From a virus: DNA of 43,819 nucleotides. Where the stretch lies: IMG/VR virus record IMGVR_UViG_3300030329_001922, positions 1-43,819 of that record. One strand, 5' to 3'. The notes under the pieces were generated by a model. The model did not search any database and had not been told where the DNA came from. It was given only the letters and a program-made list of their open reading frames with translations. Positions 9,370-16,478 of the stretch are shown piece after piece; position 1 is the first letter of the stretch, and each line of letters starts with the position of its first letter. A program made the translations under genes and the position numbers.

Positions 9370-10104
9370 ATGACCGAAACAGCAAAGAAGAAGGCACCAG
9401 CCAAGCGTGCCACGAAGAAGGAAGCGGACACCCTATGGGGTGCGGTGCTTGCCGCCAGGAACATGGCTGAACCCATCGTCAAGGATTCCCATTGCAGCAT
9501 GGGCGGTGGAGGGTACAACTACCTCTCGACCGAGACTGTCCTTCGGGAGTGTGTTCCAATTATGTCAGAGTGCGGGTTGGTCTTGATGCCACACAACCAG
9601 ACATTCTCTACGGCGGGCACAGAGAAGGAGCATGTTGTCATGGAGATGACCTTCACCCTTCAGCACATTCCTAGCGGGGAGTCGGTAACCATAACGCACT
9701 CACTTCCAATCGAGAACATGAGAACCCCTACCAAGGGAAGTCTCGCAGTACGCACAACCGCGTTCCAGTATGTCATCCGTGACATACTTGCACTACCGCG
9801 TGTAGAGGAGCGTATGCCCGAGGTGGACAACCCAGAGGGGCAGAATCAGGCCAAGCAAAAGCCATTGCCCAAGCCTGCAAAGAAAAAGACGGACCGATCT
9901 GCCACGGACGAGCAGATGCAGTACCTGCGCGACCGGCAGGCAGAGGCCCCGGACCCTGTGGTCTTTGGTGAAACGATGAACCAGAGGTTGCAGAGTAGGT
10001 ATGGCGTGACGATGGACACTCTTACGAGTGACATTGCGGAAATCATCATCAACCAGTTTGAAAGCAAGCGAAAGGAAAAGGCTGATGCGATGGCAAACGG
10101 GTGA
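9370..10104 (+). CDS. ERF-family single-strand annealing protein
   Basis: 244 residues. The ATG at 9370 has AGAGG just upstream and overruns no motif; an ATG at 9271 would overlap the nuclease gene by 26 bases and add a tail not needed by the family. The N-terminus is Lys/Ala-rich (residues 4-18). The ERF core runs through GGYNYLSTETVL and ECGLVLMPHN, a region with EMTFTLQHIPSGES, and a TTAFQYVIRDIL helix, all typical of ERF-type annealases. A basic linker (about 160-175) leads to a helical C-terminal domain. It should anneal the single strands produced by the neighbouring nuclease. ERF proteins form rings on ssDNA. Confidence 0.85.
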   Translation: MTETAKKKAPAKRATKKEADTLWGAVLAARNMAEPIVKDSHCSMGGGGYNYLSTETVLRECVPIMSECGLVLMPHNQTFSTAGTEKEHVVMEMTFTLQHIPSGESVTITHSLPIENMRTPTKGSLAVRTTAFQYVIRDILALPRVEERMPEVDNPEGQNQAKQKPLPKPAKKKTDRSATDEQMQYLRDRQAEAPDPVVFGETMNQRLQSRYGVTMDTLTSDIAEIIINQFESKRKEKADAMANG

Positions 10105-10471
10105 CGCGAACACGAAGAAGAAGCCAGAAATTGTAGTTCCCGGCTGGTACACGGGAAAGATTCAGTTCGCAGACGAAAACGAAAAACACAACAAGATTCG
10201 GGTCACGATAGACCTTGATGATGGGCAGAGGGTCCGATTCAACATTGGCCCCCGGCATGGATCTGCGGCCCTCGCTGCTATCGGCCAGGAAGGGACCGTG
10301 CTTGAAGCAAGCGATCTCGTTGGCGCGTACGTCAAGGTTAAACTGGATCAGTGGTCGCCGGACGATGACCCTGATCGTGTTTACAACACGTTGCAGGAGA
10401 TTGAGTCTGCCGCAGAGGAGGTGTCCGATGGAAAAGACGGAAGTATCAGCAAGGACGACATCCCCTTCTGA
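10085..10471 (+). CDS. SSB-like single-stranded DNA-binding protein
   Basis: 128 residues starting at the ATG at 10085, overlapping the annealase stop by 20 bases. The body is predicted beta-rich (VPGWYTGKIQFADE, KIRVTIDLDDGQRVRFNIG, YVKVKLDQW), as in a small OB-fold-like binder. The tail is acidic and ends DDIPF, the classic C-terminal tip by which SSB proteins dock partner enzymes. No close match to the canonical SSB core is visible, so the call rests on the tail, the size and the position between annealase and resolvase. Confidence 0.6.
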   Translation: MRWQTGDANTKKKPEIVVPGWYTGKIQFADENEKHNKIRVTIDLDDGQRVRFNIGPRHGSAALAAIGQEGTVLEASDLVGAYVKVKLDQWSPDDDPDRVYNTLQEIESAAEEVSDGKDGSISKDDIPF

Positions 10472-10631
10472 TCTGCTGCTGCGGTCGGAAGTCGCACGGC
10501 TGTTTCGTGTTAGTGATCGCACCATTGCTCGCTGGTCTGCTTCAGGGAAACTCCCCTCACCCATAAGGGTGGGGGGGGTTCAGCGGTGGCTTCGCACTGA
10601 CATCGAACGGTTGATACAGGAGAAACTTTAA
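10428..10631 (+). CDS. MerR/AlpA-like helix-turn-helix protein
   Basis: 67 residues. ATG at 10428 with GAGGAG at 10415-10420, 7 bases upstream, inside the end of the SSB-like gene. The protein contains a winged helix-turn-helix of the excisionase/AlpA type: LRSEVARLFRVSDRTIARW, then a short wing SGKLPSPIRVGG, then QRWLRTDIERLIQEK. Such proteins act as excisionases or small transcription activators; with no integrase in the window a regulatory role is more likely. Its stop (TAA) shares one base with the next ATG. Confidence 0.75.
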   Translation: MEKTEVSARTTSPSDLLLRSEVARLFRVSDRTIARWSASGKLPSPIRVGGVQRWLRTDIERLIQEKL

Positions 10632-10960
10632 TGGCTTGGGACAGAAAGGTTGTGGGCGATTTTGATGACGCTATTACTGGGTTGGTCCACGGTCCAAGCG
10701 GGAGCATGAGGCTCCTCTATGATCTGGACCAAATGATCGCTATCCAATGCGACCGGGGCATGACCCCGACTCAGGCAAAGGACACAGTCACTGCAATCTT
10801 TGCCGCAGCCCATGACTCACCCTCGGCTCCGCTGTTGTTTCAGCGGGCGACTCCTGCCGAGGCGTGGGCTGCATTACCCAAACAGCAGGGAGGCAACGAT
10901 GGACATACGGATAGAACAGGGGTTGCCAATGAAGCCCCAAGTTTTAGCGATACAAACTAA
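10631..10960 (+). CDS. Hypothetical protein, replication block
   Basis: 109 residues, beginning in the TAATG overlap with the HTH gene and overrunning the initiator-like gene by 62 bases. The first 80 residues look alpha-helical (LLYDLDQMIAIQCDRGMTPTQAKDTV), and the last 30 are polar and disordered. No motif is recognised. Tight coupling on both sides makes it a genuine gene; a helper role in replication or regulation is possible but not shown. Confidence 0.55.
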   Translation: MAWDRKVVGDFDDAITGLVHGPSGSMRLLYDLDQMIAIQCDRGMTPTQAKDTVTAIFAAAHDSPSAPLLFQRATPAEAWAALPKQQGGNDGHTDRTGVANEAPSFSDTN

Positions 10961-11771
10961 GTTGGGGGTTCCCAAGGCGCAGGTCGTGGGGGCACTGGTC
11001 ATGGTGTGGCTATGGGCTGACGCGGTTACACGCGGTGGCCGTGTGGCCTTTGAGCCAGCCATCATAGATGGCATTGCCGATCTTCCGGGGCTGGCCATCG
11101 CTATGCGTGAAGTGGGCTGGCTGATGGAGGATGGTGACGGCTTCGTTCTCCCCCGCATCGAGCGGTATACGGGTGATGGCCGCACTAGCCGTGACCGGAG
11201 GCTCACTCAGCAGGAGCGAGCCCGAGGCCAGAAACGTAATCGGTCAGGGAAGTTCGCTGGAGGCACAAAGAATCCGACAAATGCCGATACTCCACCGATA
11301 GACGGTCCGATCAGGAGTGTGCCTACGGGCGGAGGTGACTCGGACCTCGGGCCGTCCCAACCCAACCCAACCCAACCAAAACCATCCCAACACAATTATA
11401 CTTGTGTCGATGACCCCTTGGTCGATCCTTTGGGTGACGGGGATTACACGGGGGCCGATTTGCCTGCGGGCAGGTATCACACCCTTTCGGTTGTGAAGCA
11501 GGTCGAGATCAACCAGATCATCGACGCGATCCCCGTGAACCGCAGGCGGGCAGTGGCAAAGATCAAGAGGTCTATCGCCGCCGCCATCGACCGGGGTGTA
11601 GATCCAGGGGTTCTGGCCGGTGCCATGCGTTCGTACTACGCAAGTGATGAGGGCTCTGGTGAGTACGCCACTTGGCCCTCAAACTTCATTGACCAAGAGA
11701 GATATGACGAAGACCCATCCGCATGGGTTCGTGGCGACACAGTCGATAGCAATGTCAGGGAGGTGCTGTGA
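10899..11771 (+). CDS. Replication-initiator-like protein (winged-helix N-domain, DnaD/O-like layout)
   Basis: 290 residues. ATG at 10899 with AGGGAGG 6 bases upstream. The N-terminal 100 residues (MDIRIEQGLPMKPQ, VVGALVMVWLWADAVT, MREVGWLMEDGDGFVLPRIERY) match the winged-helix domain seen at the start of many phage replication proteins. An Arg/Gln-rich stretch and a Pro/Asn/Gln linker follow (about 120-170), then a helical C-domain (VEINQIIDAIPVNRRRAVAKIKRSI) ending in a YATWPSNFI segment like the DnaD tail that contacts loader proteins. The likely role is origin binding and recruitment of host helicase loading. The linker DNA carries CCCAA iterons (see the separate entry). Confidence 0.6.
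   Translation: MDIRIEQGLPMKPQVLAIQTKLGVPKAQVVGALVMVWLWADAVTRGGRVAFEPAIIDGIADLPGLAIAMREVGWLMEDGDGFVLPRIERYTGDGRTSRDRRLTQQERARGQKRNRSGKFAGGTKNPTNADTPPIDGPIRSVPTGGGDSDLGPSQPNPTQPKPSQHNYTCVDDPLVDPLGDGDYTGADLPAGRYHTLSVVKQVEINQIIDAIPVNRRRAVAKIKRSIAAAIDRGVDPGVLAGAMRSYYASDEGSGEYATWPSNFIDQERYDEDPSAWVRGDTVDSNVREVL
11356..11407. other. Candidate replication origin: CCCAA iterons plus inverted repeat inside the initiator gene
   Basis: Four head-to-tail CCCAA units at 11356-11375 are followed by a fifth at 11386-11390 and then by an AT-richer inverted repeat ACACAA-TTATAC-TTGTGT (11390-11407). Iterons next to an easily melted palindrome inside the initiator gene match the plan of the lambda origin in gene O. 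The same bases encode a Pro/Asn/Gln linker, so low-complexity coding is an alternative explanation. Confidence 0.4.
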
Positions 11772-12370
11772 TGATGTATGACACAGATGGCTGGGCAGAC
11801 ACAAAGGAGGTCATCGTAGGGTTGTACCCCAAGTGGAATTTAACCTCAGAGCAAGCGAGTGCGTTCAGGGACGAATTTCAGCCGCTTTACCAAGAGGCTC
11901 TCAGGGAGGCCGTACGTCGCCTCTGGCTAGAGGACAAGTTCGGCAGTGGCACACTCAACCCCGGACGGCTCAAAGCCATGTACGGGCGTGTACGGAGCGA
12001 GAGAGAGGCGGCTCACAGGTCTGCCGATCCAGACCCAGGTGACACATTGGATTACGAGGACATCCGGCGGTCACATGAGAACATGCTCAGGAGGGTTCTC
12101 ATGTCTCCGGTTGCCGCTGTCAACAGTGCTGCTGATATCATCAGAAAAGGTATTGGACGGTGGGGATGGATTCGTCCGAAGAGGAATGAGGGCAACGACC
12201 CCACTAAGTGGTCCGACATGATGCGTTCCGCTGTGATGTACGAGATCGAAAACCCCAGCACGGAGGCTGGTGATGCTACCGATTCGACCGTCTCTGGAGG
12301 ACTCCTGTCCACTGCCGAAAGGTTGGTTGACTCTGGTTCAGGCAGAAGACCTAACCGGGAAGAGCCGTAG
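11771..12370 (+). CDS. Hypothetical protein, probable replication partner
   Basis: 199 residues. Three possible starts lie in a row (GTG 11768, ATG 11771, ATG 11774). AGGGAGG at 11757-11763 best fits 11771, which shares its A with the previous stop. The N-terminal half is helical and charged (LTSEQASAFRDEFQPLYQEAL, KFGSGTLNPGRLKAMYGRV); the C-terminal 50 residues are acidic and Ser/Gly-rich. No ATPase or nuclease motif is visible. Its coupling to the initiator gene suggests a helper of replication; no family is recognised. Confidence 0.55.
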   Translation: MMYDTDGWADTKEVIVGLYPKWNLTSEQASAFRDEFQPLYQEALREAVRRLWLEDKFGSGTLNPGRLKAMYGRVRSEREAAHRSADPDPGDTLDYEDIRRSHENMLRRVLMSPVAAVNSAADIIRKGIGRWGWIRPKRNEGNDPTKWSDMMRSAVMYEIENPSTEAGDATDSTVSGGLLSTAERLVDSGSGRRPNREEP

Positions 12371-12509
12371 GCAGTTGCTGGACGCGATCCGGTCTCAAAA
12401 GATTCCCGCCCTTATGGGATACTGGAACGAGACCGCGAAGCAGGAGTGGCGCGTCGATCCTGATGCCCTGAAAGATTGGGCGAACAGCAAACTGTCAGGT
12501 GGGCCGTAG
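12273..12509 (+). CDS. Small helix-turn-helix DNA-binding protein
   Basis: 78 residues, ATG at 12273 with GGAGG 6 bases upstream, overlapping the previous gene by 98 bases in another frame. The stretch LTLVQAEDLTGKSRRQLLDAI followed by a short wing and WRVDPDALKDWA is an excisionase-type helix-turn-helix, similar in plan to the one at 10428 but not a close copy. It could be a transcription regulator or recombination accessory protein. The overlap and good ribosome binding site support it as real. Confidence 0.6.
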   Translation: MLPIRPSLEDSCPLPKGWLTLVQAEDLTGKSRRQLLDAIRSQKIPALMGYWNETAKQEWRVDPDALKDWANSKLSGGP

Positions 12510-12510
12510 T

Positions 12511-12861
12511 ATGCGTAGTGTGTCAAAGTTTACGCTGCCATATCCGCCCTCGATTAACTCGTACTACCGCACGTTCCGGGGTCGGATGCTCATATCCAAG
12601 AAAGGGCGGGAATACCGGGTTCGGGTAGCAGAGGAACTCACAGGGGTCTCCCCGGTCACGGGAAGGGTGGCCGTGGAGATCCAGGTGTTCCCGCCTGACC
12701 GGAGGAGGCGTGATCTGGACAACGTCCAGAAGGCCCTGCTTGATGCCATTGAACACGCGGGCATCATCGAGGACGATTCCATGATCGACGACCTGCACAC
12801 GATACGCGGGGACGTCCTGGCAGGCGGTACGGTCACGGTCACTATCACGCCTCGGGCGTGA
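12511..12861 (+). CDS. rusA: RusA-family Holliday junction resolvase
   Basis: 116 residues from ATG 12511 (an in-frame GTG at 12499 is less likely; AGGTGGG lies before 12511). The fold signature is clear: LPYPPSINSYYR near residues 9-20 and the acidic catalytic set D68, D70 in RRDLDN and D88/D89 in IIEDDSMID. RusA cuts four-way junctions as a dimer. Here it would resolve the products of the nuclease/annealase pair or trim branched DNA before packaging. It is the last gene of the rightward arm. Confidence 0.9.
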   Translation: MRSVSKFTLPYPPSINSYYRTFRGRMLISKKGREYRVRVAEELTGVSPVTGRVAVEIQVFPPDRRRRDLDNVQKALLDAIEHAGIIEDDSMIDDLHTIRGDVLAGGTVTVTITPRA

Positions 12862-12870
12862 CGCGCGCAT

Positions 12871-12911
12871 AAAAAAAGCCCCGCCCCCGCCCTGATGGGC
12901 GAGAGCGAGGC
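12871..12911 (-). terminator. Strong intrinsic terminator of the leftward arm
   Basis: Read on the minus strand, a 15-bp stem (12897-12911 with 12878-12892, including three G-U pairs) closes an ATCA loop and runs straight into seven T (12871-12877). This is a textbook rho-independent terminator for leftward transcription. It sits between the converging arms; on the plus strand the stem has no T tail. Confidence 0.9.
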
Positions 12912-12936
12912 GGAGAACTGCTGGGCCGAAGCCCGG

Positions 12937-13134
12937 CTATGACGTTTGTATTGTACTAGCCCTGTCTTTAAATGTCGCCATCCAGTAAGCCAATATTTCA
13001 CTGGCTGTTTCCAACTCAAGGCCGAAGAATGAAGCGAAATCTTCTGCGGCCCCGAACATGTTGACGGTCCCGAGTTCCCGAAGGTTGTCGAGGAATTGCA
13101 GGTGTACATCCAATACGAATGCGGGCCTTGTCAT
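12937..13134 (-). CDS. Hypothetical small protein, last gene of the leftward arm
   Basis: 65 residues, helical, no recognised domain. AGGAG stands before the ATG, and the start overlaps the upstream stop in an ATGA. The protein begins with MTRPAFVLDVHLQFLDNL and has a mid segment AAEDFASFFGLELETASEILAYW. It lacks the GGAGAAC string found before most genes of this arm. The terminator starts 26 bases past its stop. Confidence 0.6.
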   Translation of the reverse strand: MTRPAFVLDVHLQFLDNLRELGTVNMFGAAEDFASFFGLELETASEILAYWMATFKDRASTIQTS

Positions 13135-13454
13135 GCTTCACTCCTGCGGACGAGCCGTTGGTATGCGGGGGAAGTCTCTTCCCAGTTCCACTGACTGCGT
13201 TTGGGTTTCTTCTTTGGGGTGGCTCCGATCTCCTCAATGGAGAGCCGAAGTTTGAAGTGTTCGCACAGCATCAAGAGTGTGTCGAGGGTGATGCTCAGTT
13301 GCCTGCCCTGCACGAAGTGTCGTGCGCCGCTGGCGTTGGACCACCCGTTGTCCATGATGCCCTGCTCGATGGCGTACCCAGAGATCCCCCGCCTGTCGCA
13401 TAGGCGGGAGAGGAATTCTCTGGCATCTTCGATGGTTTTGATTGGGGTACTCAT
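13131..13454 (-). CDS. XRE-like helix-turn-helix protein
   Basis: 107 residues from the ATG at 13454 (an upstream in-frame start at 13466 would overlap the previous gene and lacks a better site). REFLSRLCDRRGISGYAIEQGIM, then HFVQGRQLSITLDTLLMLCEHF resembles an XRE-type helix-turn-helix with a regular helix pattern, followed by a basic, Trp-containing tail. It could be a repressor or small regulator in the early arm. ATGA overlaps join it to both neighbours, so it is translated as part of a coupled set. Confidence 0.6.
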   Translation of the reverse strand: MSTPIKTIEDAREFLSRLCDRRGISGYAIEQGIMDNGWSNASGARHFVQGRQLSITLDTLLMLCEHFKLRLSIEEIGATPKKKPKRSQWNWEETSPAYQRLVRRSEA

Positions 13455-14008
13455 TCGTCCCCCCAATCTTCGTGCTTGTGGTTTGCGAACAGGGCGCTTG
13501 CGATCTCTGACACCTCGACCCCGTTAGCCATCGCCGCTCGTACGAACGGACCAGAGATGAAGTCCTCTGGTGACGTGAACTGCTCCGCGAGGTCTGCTGC
13601 GATGTCTGCGGGCATGTCCACCGGTGGGGTGAAGGTCGGGTTCTCGGGGTCATACCCCCAGCCGTCTGTGCAAAGCAGAGCGAAGTCCCCGTGAATGACG
13701 ACCGGAGAACCTGCGATCATCGAGACGGCGAGGCTCGCCCGAAGATTTGGTTGGTCGCCATCTTTGTCGGTATCCACTGCGTGGAATACTGCGACTGCCC
13801 AGTACCCGGTTGCACGATGTTCGCACAGGGGTGAAAAGACGAGTCGTGGGTTCTCTTTGTTCCAAAGGAACCGAAGGTCTGTCAACTCGGGCTCACTCGA
13901 AAGGGGTGGCCGGATGACTAATCCTTTGACCCCATTGCTATCGGTGAGGTTTGCGATGAACCGGTCGAAGCCCGGCATTTCTTTTGCGTCTCGTTGCTCG
14001 ATAGTCAT
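13451..14008 (-). CDS. Hypothetical protein
   Basis: 185 residues from ATG 14008, which has GGAGAAC 6 bases upstream. Possible beta-rich middle (LVFSPLCEHRATGYWAVAVFHAVD, PVVIHGDFALLCTDGWGYD) and an acidic helical end. No family is recognised. Its stop overlaps the next start by 4 bases. Confidence 0.55.
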   Translation of the reverse strand: MTIEQRDAKEMPGFDRFIANLTDSNGVKGLVIRPPLSSEPELTDLRFLWNKENPRLVFSPLCEHRATGYWAVAVFHAVDTDKDGDQPNLRASLAVSMIAGSPVVIHGDFALLCTDGWGYDPENPTFTPPVDMPADIAADLAEQFTSPEDFISGPFVRAAMANGVEVSEIASALFANHKHEDWGDE

Positions 14009-14022
14009 GTGTGTTCTCCGCA

Positions 14023-14286
14023 TCAGAAGGGTTGTGGGTTGTAGTGCTGGCTCATGTGCGTCAGGTAGTTGCCTGTCTCCAGGAGCGCCATTCCAAGTTC
14101 CTTGGCATCGTGAGCAGACATTCGTATTGTGGCTGCCCCTGATTCGTTGTCAACAGTGAGGATCACGAAGGGGTCGCCGTCAACGATTGAAATCTTTACA
14201 GATTCCATCCTGCTCTGGGGGATGTCTTCTGCGACCGATGGGTCGCACACGATGTCGGGTTGTTTCATGTCACGGTAGTGGGTCAT
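14023..14286 (-). CDS. Hypothetical small protein
   Basis: 87 residues with GGAGAAC before the ATG. A central beta-like stretch (VKISIVDGDPFVILTVDNES) is followed by an amphipathic helix (MSAHDAKELGMALLETGNYL). No motif is recognised. It follows the 235-base gene-free stretch 14287-14521. Confidence 0.6.
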   Translation of the reverse strand: MTHYRDMKQPDIVCDPSVAEDIPQSRMESVKISIVDGDPFVILTVDNESGAATIRMSAHDAKELGMALLETGNYLTHMSQHYNPQPF

Positions 14287-14521
14287 TCTTTCGTTCTCCT
14301 GTATTGGGGCCAGGGGCAGGGTATGTCCAGTGGTCTCTCACGATCGGCCTCGTGGGCGATCAACCCACGTCAGCCTCCCACCTCAGTGCGGGGAGAAAGC
14401 GCCTCGCCTCCCTTTATCACCTATTGCGTCGTACCCCATAACGCCGTCGCGCTTAGCCCCTAAAATTCTGTTGATACTTCGCGGCACGACAGGGCCCAAA
14501 GGCCCTGCCGCACCGCATATG
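14287..14521. other. Gene-free stretch between leftward genes, with strong hairpins
   Basis: No supported gene here. It holds a 16-bp stem with an UUUG/CAAA loop (14481-14516), its core built from GGGCC/GGCCC like the junction palindromes at 19-20 kb, plus a CGTGGG/CCCACG hairpin near 14369-14387. There is no T run after either stem on the minus strand, so simple termination is unlikely. I see no convincing -35/-10 pair. Confidence 0.5.
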
Positions 14522-14920
14522 TCAATCGAAAGAGACCTCGAAAGAGGGCTCGCGGTAGAACACAGGGAACCGCTTGGCTCCCTCCGGGAGATCCGTCTGC
14601 GCCCCGTTCTTGTCGAGCGGGCCGGTGATGATGACATCACCGTGAACGAGGATTCCAAAGACCGAAGCGAACGGAAGGTTCAGGGGCAACTTGTTGATGC
14701 GCCCCTCCTCGTTGATGAACACATCAACAAGGGTGCCGATGTTCTCCTCGGCGTACAGGCCAGTGGCGTAGGCCGGGTTGGGATTCGTCGGCCCAATGTG
14801 CAGGGGCTCGATGAGGCCGCCGACAGCGTCCTGCATGCTTTCCAGTGTGTCAAAGGTTACGAGGTCAACAGTACCGTCGCACCTCACGATCAGGCCGGTA
14901 TGTGAATTCCGGTCAGCCAT
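14522..14920 (-). CDS. DUF3846-like protein
   Basis: 132 residues from ATG 14920, with GGAGAAC upstream. The order GLIVRCDGTVDLVTFDTLES, LQDAVGG-type helix with IEPLHIG, then FINEEGRINKLPLNLPFAS and GDVIITGPLD matches the small DUF3846 family found in phages and plasmids, where a short beta domain carries a NEEG-LP-N turn. Function is unknown in that family. Its start overlaps the upstream stop by 8 bases, and the minus-strand sequence CTCAC-GATA-GTGAG folds next to its ribosome binding site. Confidence 0.7.
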   Translation of the reverse strand: MADRNSHTGLIVRCDGTVDLVTFDTLESMQDAVGGLIEPLHIGPTNPNPAYATGLYAEENIGTLVDVFINEEGRINKLPLNLPFASVFGILVHGDVIITGPLDKNGAQTDLPEGAKRFPVFYREPSFEVSFD

Positions 14921-15083
14921 TGTTGTTCTCCTCACTATCGTGAGTCTTCAGTTCGGCCTTGAGCAGCACAAGGATTTGTGCTTTCAACTTCTCGGCCATA
15001 GTCGTGATGCCTGCCTTGGATGTGGGTAGGTCTTTCGATAGCAACTCCTGGATACCCAGGAGCATTTTCTTCGGGTACTTCAT
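14913..15083 (-). CDS. Hypothetical short helical protein
   Basis: 56 residues from ATG 15083, overlapping the regulator stop in an ATGA. It starts MKYPKKMLLGIQELLSKDL and ends in a charged helix with Asn/Glu tail, consistent with a small helical protein. The ribosome binding site is weak, so it probably depends on translation of the gene before it. No function is suggested. Confidence 0.5.
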   Translation of the reverse strand: MKYPKKMLLGIQELLSKDLPTSKAGITTMAEKLKAQILVLLKAELKTHDSEENNNG

Positions 15084-15604
15084 GAGGCTTCCGCTTTCTC
15101 GGTCTTCTTGACCGACTCGATGGTTTCCAGTGCGGTCCACAGTGCATCCTCGGCTGCCGCGAGGGCTTCCCGGAGCCTCGTGTTCTCGTTCTCAAGAACG
15201 ACCACTCGACGATCCGCGACCATCGAGGTAGTGGCGGGGGACGCCGCGTCATTCTTTGGGCGATTCCCACCGCGAATCGGGGGAATGCCAATCTCGGGCG
15301 GCACCGGTGCAAGGGTGTACTCCTTGCACATTTTGTTCCACATTCGCTTGCCGGTTGATGCTCTGCGCATCTCGCCGGTTGTGATGATGTACCCGCTGTT
15401 TCGCAGGGAGTTGAGCGTCGAGGTGACGGTTCCTCTACAGAGGCCGGTGATGGATTCCAGTTCGACGCTGGTGAGTCCTCCGCGTTCCAGAAGAGTGCGA
15501 AGAATTGTGATCGAGCAGTTTGCAGTGCGAGCAAACCCAGCACCTGCATCTAGGAAACGAGTCCAGAGAAGGGTGCTTTTTTCGTCAAGTCGAGAGCCTG
15601 TCAT
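15080..15604 (-). CDS. Winged-helix transcription regulator with coiled-coil tail
   Basis: 174 residues, GGAGAAC 3 bases before the ATG. The middle (ILRTLLERGGLTSVELESITG, CRGTVTSTLNSLRNSGYIITTG) is a winged helix of MarR/ArsR style; the C-terminal 40 residues (VVVLENENTRLREALAAAEDALW) form a coiled coil that would dimerise it. It sits first behind a strong leftward promoter with a perfect palindrome between its boxes, so it may control its own transcription. Confidence 0.7.
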   Translation of the reverse strand: MTGSRLDEKSTLLWTRFLDAGAGFARTANCSITILRTLLERGGLTSVELESITGLCRGTVTSTLNSLRNSGYIITTGEMRRASTGKRMWNKMCKEYTLAPVPPEIGIPPIRGGNRPKNDAASPATTSMVADRRVVVLENENTRLREALAAAEDALWTALETIESVKKTEKAEAS

Positions 15605-15693
15605 GTTGTTCTCCTGTGTGTATTAACAAAGCCAGAATGCGTAGATCAGAAAGGACATTCGGAACGGAAGCCGCTCCGTGCCCTGAAGGTGGC

Positions 15694-15721
15694 ATTGTAC
15701 CAGATGTCTGGTAGTTGTCAA
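15694..15721 (-). promoter_or_regulatory. Strong leftward promoter with embedded operator palindrome
   Basis: On the minus strand: TTGACA (15721-15716), 16-base spacer, TACAAT (15699-15694), with an extended -10 (TGG before it). A perfect palindrome TACCAGA-TG-TCTGGTA (15698-15713) fills the spacer and touches the -10. A dimeric repressor bound there would block the promoter. The first gene downstream is the winged-helix regulator at 15604, with a leader of about 80 bases. Confidence 0.75.
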
Positions 15722-15735
15722 CCAGCGGCACGCCA

Positions 15736-15939
15736 TCAGAAGGAACCGGAGAGCGTGGCCTTGGTCATGAACTCGTCGATTTCATCGAGATCCATGCCAA
15801 AGATTGCGTTCGCTACATCCTGGGCGAGGGTCTCAAGGGCGAGCAGTTCGTCGCCCTGTTCACGGGACCGCAGTTCAGCGGCGTGATTCGCAAAGGCGGT
15901 TGCGATTCGTTCGTTTCGTGGTGATTGTGCATGTTGCAT
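15736..15939 (-). CDS. Hypothetical small acidic protein
   Basis: 67 residues from ATG 15939, with GGAGG upstream. Mostly one long helix (NHAAELRSREQGDELLALET, then NAIFGMDLDEIDEFMTKA). No recognised family. It is the last gene before the internal promoter at 15.7 kb, so it belongs to the upstream transcript. Confidence 0.55.
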   Translation of the reverse strand: MQHAQSPRNERIATAFANHAAELRSREQGDELLALETLAQDVANAIFGMDLDEIDEFMTKATLSGSF

Positions 15940-15940
15940 G

Positions 15941-16093
15941 TCATTCGTCCTCCGTGGTTGAGTGCCACATGTCAGCGAGGGTCTCGTGGGTTGACCCGCA
16001 ATCGCTGCATGCAAGGGTCATTCTTTCGATGTTGTTGGGGTCAATGTCCCATTGGAAGTCTCGTTCTCCGCCGCAGTATGGGCAATACGTCAT
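15941..16093 (-). CDS. Zinc-ribbon mini-protein
   Basis: 50 residues. Two CxxC knuckles are visible: MTYCPYCGG at the N-terminus and ACSDCGSTH near residue 29, spaced as in a zinc ribbon. Start with GGAGAAC 5 bases upstream. Such tiny zinc-ribbon proteins in phages may bind nucleic acid or a host enzyme; nothing here says which. Stop and the next gene's start are adjacent. Confidence 0.7.
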   Translation of the reverse strand: MTYCPYCGGERDFQWDIDPNNIERMTLACSDCGSTHETLADMWHSTTEDE

Positions 16094-16478
16094 GTCGTGT
16101 TCTCCGTGGTTGGTTGGTCACTATCACGATTCTCTACGAGAGGGCAAACGGCTCCTGCCGGTGGCATAATCCGGGGCTAGCACACCGGTATGGGGCTGAG
16201 CAGTGGAGACAACATGGCACCGTCCGATCTGGAGGGGATCATCACAGGAGTGGGGTATAACAAGCGCACTTCCTAGGAAAGTCGCAGGTAGGAACCCATC
16301 GCTGGAGCGGAACATCGCAGCGGAGAGGGGCAGCGGCTGTCTATCCCTACGCTTCCGATCCACCGGCAGGGCCGTTTGGCCTGTCGTATTCAGTTTTTCG
16401 TTGCCAGTACCCTCCCCCCTCTCTTCTCCTCTCCCCTAACGGGGGGAGAAGAGAGGGAGGAGGTTAGTTCGCCGCCGG
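16094..16478. other. Gene-free stretch of about 385 bases with a long hairpin
   Basis: No gene is convincing on either strand: the minus frame 16363-16124 lacks the GGAGAAC site used by its neighbours, and a plus-strand ORF of 20 codons at 16213 has only a weak site. A long hairpin (13-bp stem 16417-16429 with 16445-16457, plus inner CCCC/GGGG) lies just past the stop of the 16479 gene. No clear promoter pair was found. Confidence 0.5.

Noticed and set aside
8347-14426. The word TCACCTATTG repeated at 8347 and 14417, a possible shared regulatory site
   Set aside because: Ten-base repeats are expected by chance in 44 kb, and no second feature accompanies them.
16203-16439. A plus-strand frame of 78 codons in the 16.1-16.5 kb gap
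   Set aside because: It runs through the long hairpin with Pro/Ser low-complexity translation; site weak, opposite direction to the neighbours.
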